Shown piece by piece: positions 6,357 to 10,486 of a DNA stretch of 10,486 bases. The notes beneath the pieces were generated by a model. That model did not search any database. It was not told the origin of the DNA and saw nothing but the letters and a program-made list of their open reading frames with translations. Each line of letters opens with the position of its first letter. Position 1 is the stretch's first letter. Position numbers and translations under genes: made by a program. The stretch lies in NCBI GenBank assembly GCA_947371645.1, contig CANBQJ010000125.1, positions 1-10,486 of the forward strand, written 5' to 3'. This DNA comes from Burkholderiales bacterium. Lineage in GTDB: Bacteria; Pseudomonadota; Gammaproteobacteria; Burkholderiales; Burkholderiaceae.

Positions 6357-9195
6357 CCTTGAACTTGAACTGCCCGTCCTTGCCGGCGGACACCTTGATC
6401 TGCGCGATGGCCTGGCCTTCGGCCATGCGGGCCAGCACGGCATCGGCCACTTGCGGCAGCAGGCTGCCGTTGAGGATGTGGTCCACGGCGCGGGCGCCCG
6501 TGTCGACTTCGGTGCAGCGGGCCAGCACGGTGTCGATCAGGGCATCGTCGTAGGCCAGCTGTGCCTGGTGGTTGGCCCGCACGCGTGCGGCGATGCGGTC
6601 CAGCTTGAGCTTGATCACCTCGGCCAGCACGTCGTCGCTCAGCGGGTAGTAGGGCACGACCTTGGTGCGGCCAATGAAGGCGGGCTTGAAGGTTTTGTAG
6701 AGCACGGGGCGCAGGGCCTCGGCGAGGTCATCGGCGGCGGGCAGTTGCTCGGGTGACTTCATCACCGTGCCGCCGGCTTCTTCATCGTGGGCAAAGCAGG
6801 CCTGCATGATCTGTTGTGAGCCGGCGTTGGAGGTGAGGATGATCACCGTGTTGCGGAAATCGATTTCGCGGCCCTCGGCGTCGTCCATCAGGCCCTTGTC
6901 GAAGACCTGGAAGAACATCTCCAGCACGTCCGGGTGGGCCTTTTCGACCTCATCGAGCAGCACCACGCTGTAAGGCTTGCGGCGCACGGCCTCGGTGAGC
7001 ACACCGCCTTCGCCATAGCCCACATAGCCAGGCGGCGAGCCCTTGAGGCCGCTGACGCTGTGGGCCTCCTGGTACTCGCTCATGTTGATGGTGATGAGGT
7101 TGCGTTCGCCGCCGTAGAGGGTGTCGGCCAGGGCCAGGGCGGTTTCGGTCTTGCCCACGCCGCTGGGGCCCACGAAGAGGAACACCCCTTTGGGTTTATT
7201 CGGGTCCTCCAGGCCGGCACGGGCCGTGCGCACGCGCTGGGCTACTGACGCCAGTGCGTGGTCCTGCCCGATCACGCGCTCTTGCAGCGTGGCCTGCAGG
7301 TTGCGCACGGTCTTGATTTCATCTTTGACCATCTTGCCCAGCGGGATGCCCGTCCAGGCGGCCACGATCTCGGCCACCACATGGCCATCGACCTGCATGG
7401 GCACCAGCGGCGCTTCGCCTTGCAGCGCGGCCAGTTCGGCCTGCTTCATGGCCAGCAACTCGTGGTCGGGGCTGGCGTGTTGCACCGGGGCGTCTTTGGC
7501 GGCATTGCCGTTCCTGGCCTTGCCTGTTTTGGCCGCGCCAGCGGTGTCGGCTGTGGTCATGCCCTCCGGGGCCAGAGCCGGCTCGGCGCCGCCCTCTTGC
7601 AAGGACAAGCCCCCGGCCTGCTGCTCCAGCTTCGTGCGCAGCGCCAGGATGTCGTTCACCAGCTGCTGCTCGAAGGCCCAGCGCTCTTCGTCAGCCTTGA
7701 GCGTGGCGGAGATGGCCGCGCGTTCGCCTGCCAGCTCGCCCAGGCGTGGGCCGTGCTGGCCACCGACGGCCACTTCACGGCGCAGAGCCTGGCTTTCGGC
7801 GTCCAGGCGCTCCAGCCGCTTGCGTGCGTCCTCGATGCGCGCGGGCGTGGCGCTTTGGCCCAGGGCCACCTTGGCACAGGCCGTGTCCAGCACGCTGATG
7901 GCCTTGTCCGGCAGCTGGCGACCGCTGATGTAACGTGCCGACAGCCGCACGGCTTCTTGAATGGCCTCGTCAAACAGGCGCACATGGAAGTGCCTCTCCA
8001 TCAGGGGGGCCATGCCGCGCAGCATGGCGCAGGCCAGCTCTTCCGAAGGCTCTTCCACCTTGATGACCTGGAAGCGACGCGCCAGGGCCGCGTCCTTCTC
8101 GAAATACTTCTTGTACTCACCCCAGGTCGTGGCCGCGATGGTGCGCAGCTCGCCACGCGCGAGCGCCGGCTTGAGCAGGTTGGCGGCGTCGTTCTGGCCG
8201 GCCTGCCCACCCGCACCGATCATGGTGTGGGCCTCGTCGATGAACAGGATGATGGGGTGTGGGCTCTGCTTCACCTCGTCGATCACGCCCTTGAGGCGGT
8301 TCTCGAACTCACCCTTGACCGAGGCGCCCGCTTGCAAGAGACCCATGTCCAGCACATGGATGGCCACCCCCTGCAGCGGCGTGGGCACATCGCCCTGGGC
8401 CACGCGCAAGGCCAGGCCTTCGACCACCGCCGTTTTGCCCACGCCTGCTTCGCCTGTGAGGATGGGGTTGTTCTGGCGACGGCGCATCAGGATGTCGATG
8501 GCCTGGCGGATCTCGGTGTCTCGGCCGATGACCGGGTCCACCTTGCCTTCTGCGGCGCGCTGGGTGAGGTTGGTGGTGAACTGGTCCAGTGCGGGCGTCT
8601 TGCGCTTGGTCTGGGTGCCACCGGCTGAATCACCCTCACGGCACTCATCGGTCTCGTCACCCTGCCCTGCGGCTTGGCCGCGCCCTTGGGCCTGCGCAGA
8701 TTCGCGATCGGCTTGAATGCCCTCCACCGAATCGGCGCAGAACTCGCTGAGCTTGTGCTTGAGTTCGTCCACTGGGAATCGGGCAAAAAGCGCAGACGAA
8801 CGCCGAGCCAACTGGCTGAGCGTGGGCTCGGTCAGCAAGGCCAGCAGCAGGTGGCCGCTGCGGATGCGGGCGGTGTGTGAAGCCAGCGACGCGATCAACC
8901 AGCCGTGCTCGAACAGCACAGGCAGATGCGCCGAAAACACCGGCGTGCGGCCATTGCCCGACTTGAACCGGCTGAGCTCGGCTTCCAGGTCGCGTTGCAA
9001 ATCGGGCAGCGCCACACCAAAGCGGCGGGCCAGCACGGCCACGTCGCTGTCGGGCTGCTCCAACAGGGCCAGCATGAAGTGCTCCAGGTCCACCTCGTAA
9101 TGGCCACGGGCCATGCACAGGCTGGCGGCGCGCTCGGCGGCCTTGCGGCTCAGGTCATTGAGCTTGGTGATGAGGGTTTTGAGGTTCTGGCTCAT
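6349..9195 (-). CDS. clpV: Type VI secretion ATPase ClpV/TssH
   Basis: A 948-residue Clp/Hsp100 AAA+ protein that disassembles the contracted TssB/TssC sheath so that T6SS can fire again. The ClpN-like domain (1-150) is followed by a polar Gln/Gly/Ala linker (160-200). NBD1 has Walker A GEAGVGKT (248-255), Walker B ILFIDE (316-321), and ALARRFQ with the expected arginines (373-374). The coiled middle domain spans about 450-530. NBD2 has Walker A GPSGVGKT (676-683), pore-loop GYVG (723-726), Walker B VVLLDE (744-749) and FIGRT with Arg843. Both ATPase sites look intact. The segment at about 533-575 between the coiled region and NBD2 is rich in Ala, Gly, Lys and Thr and appears to be an insertion, making the protein somewhat longer than usual ClpV. 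AGGGA lies four bases before the ATG. It follows tssG after 52 bases, a standard T6SS order. ClpB is excluded by this context and by the N-domain. Confidence 0.97.
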   Translation of the reverse strand: MSQNLKTLITKLNDLSRKAAERAASLCMARGHYEVDLEHFMLALLEQPDSDVAVLARRFGVALPDLQRDLEAELSRFKSGNGRTPVFSAHLPVLFEHGWLIASLASHTARIRSGHLLLALLTEPTLSQLARRSSALFARFPVDELKHKLSEFCADSVEGIQADRESAQAQGRGQAAGQGDETDECREGDSAGGTQTKRKTPALDQFTTNLTQRAAEGKVDPVIGRDTEIRQAIDILMRRRQNNPILTGEAGVGKTAVVEGLALRVAQGDVPTPLQGVAIHVLDMGLLQAGASVKGEFENRLKGVIDEVKQSPHPIILFIDEAHTMIGAGGQAGQNDAANLLKPALARGELRTIAATTWGEYKKYFEKDAALARRFQVIKVEEPSEELACAMLRGMAPLMERHFHVRLFDEAIQEAVRLSARYISGRQLPDKAISVLDTACAKVALGQSATPARIEDARKRLERLDAESQALRREVAVGGQHGPRLGELAGERAAISATLKADEERWAFEQQLVNDILALRTKLEQQAGGLSLQEGGAEPALAPEGMTTADTAGAAKTGKARNGNAAKDAPVQHASPDHELLAMKQAELAALQGEAPLVPMQVDGHVVAEIVAAWTGIPLGKMVKDEIKTVRNLQATLQERVIGQDHALASVAQRVRTARAGLEDPNKPKGVFLFVGPSGVGKTETALALADTLYGGERNLITINMSEYQEAHSVSGLKGSPPGYVGYGEGGVLTEAVRRKPYSVVLLDEVEKAHPDVLEMFFQVFDKGLMDDAEGREIDFRNTVIILTSNAGSQQIMQACFAHDEEAGGTVMKSPEQLPAADDLAEALRPVLYKTFKPAFIGRTKVVPYYPLSDDVLAEVIKLKLDRIAARVRANHQAQLAYDDALIDTVLARCTEVDTGARAVDHILNGSLLPQVADAVLARMAEGQAIAQIKVSAGKDGQFKFKVS

Positions 9196-9247
9196 TGGGT
9201 CCCTGTTTTTGTTGATGTGTGGTGGTCGTGGCTGAGGCCTGCTGCGC

Positions 9248-10459
9248 TCAGGCGGCGGCGTGGATGTCGTAGCGCACGTCAGCGCGGTCGTCGTTGGCTG
9301 GCCGGGTCTGCAGGAAGGTGTCCCAGCCCAGACGGCCCAGGGTGGGCGCGCGCTGGCTGTCCAGGCTGCAGCCCTGCACGTCGGCCTGGCTCAGGCGCAG
9401 GTTCACTTCGTATTCAAGGCTGACGCCACTGAACAGCGTGAGCATCTCCTTCAAGGCCGCTGCACCGGCACCGCCGGGCAGAAAGCGCTGAAAACGCCGG
9501 TGAGACAGCGGGCCCAGCACCAGGCGCAGTCGCAGGTCGCGCTGCCACACGCGCTCACCCAGGGTGGTGGTGCGCCCGAGGATGGCCGGCGCGCCCAAGC
9601 CACCCAGGCTGGGCATGCGCTGAGGTGGCAGGTGGTACCAGCGCCCCACGAACTGCTCCACCTTCACTGGCACGCCCAGGTGGTGCTGCAGCATCTGCTG
9701 CAACTGCTTGGGCGAGCGGGTGCGCTGCTGCAAGGTGCCGGCGAAGTAGGCCAGCGACTCATCGGCCACCGCCCCCTGCTGGCCGCCCGGGCGGTCTCCA
9801 AGCCGGTCACGCAGGCCGGGGTGGCCCAGGCCGGCCAGCGAGAGCACCATGGGCAGGTAGTGCTGCCGGCGGTTGGCCTCGAACTGCAGGTGCAGGCGGT
9901 GTTTGCGCCAGGCTTCGAAGAACAGCATCACCGCGCGGTGGCTGAACACGTCCATGAAGGCGCGGGGGGCAAAGTCCTTCTGGTAGAGCTCGCGCTGGGC
10001 CAGGGTCTCGGTGTAGTGGTGCGGCAAGGTGCCGGCCACGCCCAGCAGGCCCATGAAGGCGGGGGTCAGCTCAATGCGGTCGATCTCGTCGACCTGGGGC
10101 AGCCCGTGCGCGCCCGGGGCAAGGTCCAGGTGATTGGCGTCGGCTTGGGCCAGCACCTGAGACAAGGCATCACCGAGGCCCAGCAAGGCCTCCACGGACT
10201 CGGGGTCGGCGTGGACAGGTATCGGGCGCGGGGCATCCGCCAGGCGCCGGTGCACGCGCAGGCCTTCGATCTCGCTGGGCGGGAAGGACAAGGCCAGCGA
10301 GTTGCGAAACTGCACCCGCGACAGCCCCTGCCCGCCTGGCGCGCCCTGCGACAGCCAGCGGTCCAGCAAGCGGACGGCCTGGAAGAACCCGAAGCGCTGC
10401 GGCTCTTGCAGCAGCTGCGGGATCACAGCAAGGTCAGGTCGCCGTTTCGGGGCGGGCAT
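9248..10459 (-). CDS. tssG: Type VI secretion baseplate protein TssG (VasB/ImpH)
   Basis: A 403-residue cytoplasmic protein and component of the T6SS baseplate wedge, where it joins TssF, TssE and TssK. Recognisable family signatures are the N-terminal FGFFQAVRLLDRWL (residues 23-36), LPHHYTE, and the conserved block RAFMDVFSHRAVMLFFEAWRKHR-like (about 166-189). The glycine-rich, polar stretch after LSLAGLGHPGLRDRLGDRPG is the variable middle. It is slightly longer than many TssG proteins. The frame stays open to the window edge, so the ATG at 10459 was chosen for its Shine-Dalgarno (AGGAAG, ten bases upstream) and the overlap with the preceding tssF end. The next gene downstream is clpV. Confidence 0.96.
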   Translation of the reverse strand: MPAPKRRPDLAVIPQLLQEPQRFGFFQAVRLLDRWLSQGAPGGQGLSRVQFRNSLALSFPPSEIEGLRVHRRLADAPRPIPVHADPESVEALLGLGDALSQVLAQADANHLDLAPGAHGLPQVDEIDRIELTPAFMGLLGVAGTLPHHYTETLAQRELYQKDFAPRAFMDVFSHRAVMLFFEAWRKHRLHLQFEANRRQHYLPMVLSLAGLGHPGLRDRLGDRPGGQQGAVADESLAYFAGTLQQRTRSPKQLQQMLQHHLGVPVKVEQFVGRWYHLPPQRMPSLGGLGAPAILGRTTTLGERVWQRDLRLRLVLGPLSHRRFQRFLPGGAGAAALKEMLTLFSGVSLEYEVNLRLSQADVQGCSLDSQRAPTLGRLGWDTFLQTRPANDDRADVRYDIHAAA

Positions 10460-10486
10460 GTGTGCACCACTTCCTGCGTGCGGGCC
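10423..10486 (-). CDS. tssF: C-terminal end of probable TssF baseplate protein (5' part outside window)
   Basis: A minus-strand frame other than that of tssG is open from the window edge to a TGA at 10425-10423. It encodes about 20 residues ending in CPPRNGDLTLL. TssF is normally immediately upstream of tssG and often overlaps it, and its C-terminus commonly ends in a short Pro/Arg/Gly then Leu-rich tail. The overlap with tssG would be 37 bases. The assignment rests on position and weak tail resemblance; the visible part is too short for domain evidence. Confidence 0.55.
   Translation of the reverse strand, partial: ARTQEVVHTCPPRNGDLTLL
10470..10475 (-). promoter_or_regulatory. Ribosome binding site AGGAAG for tssG
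   Basis: AGGAAG on the minus strand lies ten bases before the ATG at 10459 and inside the predicted end of tssF. It decides the tssG start because that reading frame is otherwise open to the window edge. Confidence 0.5.

Noticed and set aside
7258..8628. 456-codon plus-strand open frame opposite clpV
   Set aside because: Antisense to a gene with two intact Walker A/B sets; no domain-like pattern of its own.

Overview
The window is GC-rich and densely packed. Its protein content (a FadH-type dienoyl-CoA reductase, membrane GGDEF proteins, and a tssF-tssG-clpV type VI secretion run) fits a betaproteobacterium of the Burkholderiales, perhaps Comamonadaceae or a close relative. That placement is inferred from protein style and gene order, not from a marker gene. 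No RNA genes, insertion sequences, phage genes or CRISPR arrays are visible.

Left end (1-1740). A truncated fadH-like gene runs off the left edge on the minus strand. It is divergent from a PadR-family regulator on the plus strand. Between them is a perfect 11-bp inverted repeat with a 2-bp spacer. It overlaps the best candidate -35 box of the reductase gene, so a simple model is a local repressor controlling its divergent neighbour.

Centre left (1737-4531). Two tandem minus-strand diguanylate cyclases share an ATGA stop/start overlap. Each has about six membrane helices and a GGEEF domain. The upstream one keeps the RxxD product-inhibition site and the downstream one has lost it. About 290 bp of apparently non-coding DNA lies upstream of the pair and contains a small perfect inverted repeat.

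Centre (4532-6356). Two overlapping minus-strand genes encode paralogous proteins I cannot assign. Each has one N-terminal membrane anchor followed by about 200 residues of short, proline-punctuated, beta-strand-like repeats. A small plus-strand gene for an oxidoreductase-like (OXLD1-type) cysteine-motif protein is squeezed between their 5' end and the 3' end of clpV.

Right end (6349-10486). This is the 3' part of a type VI secretion operon on the minus strand: the last codons of a probable tssF, then tssG (baseplate), then clpV/tssH (sheath-recycling AAA+ ATPase). The rest of the T6SS cluster should lie to the right of the window.

The part least explained by known families is the paralogous repeat-protein pair at 4532-6083.
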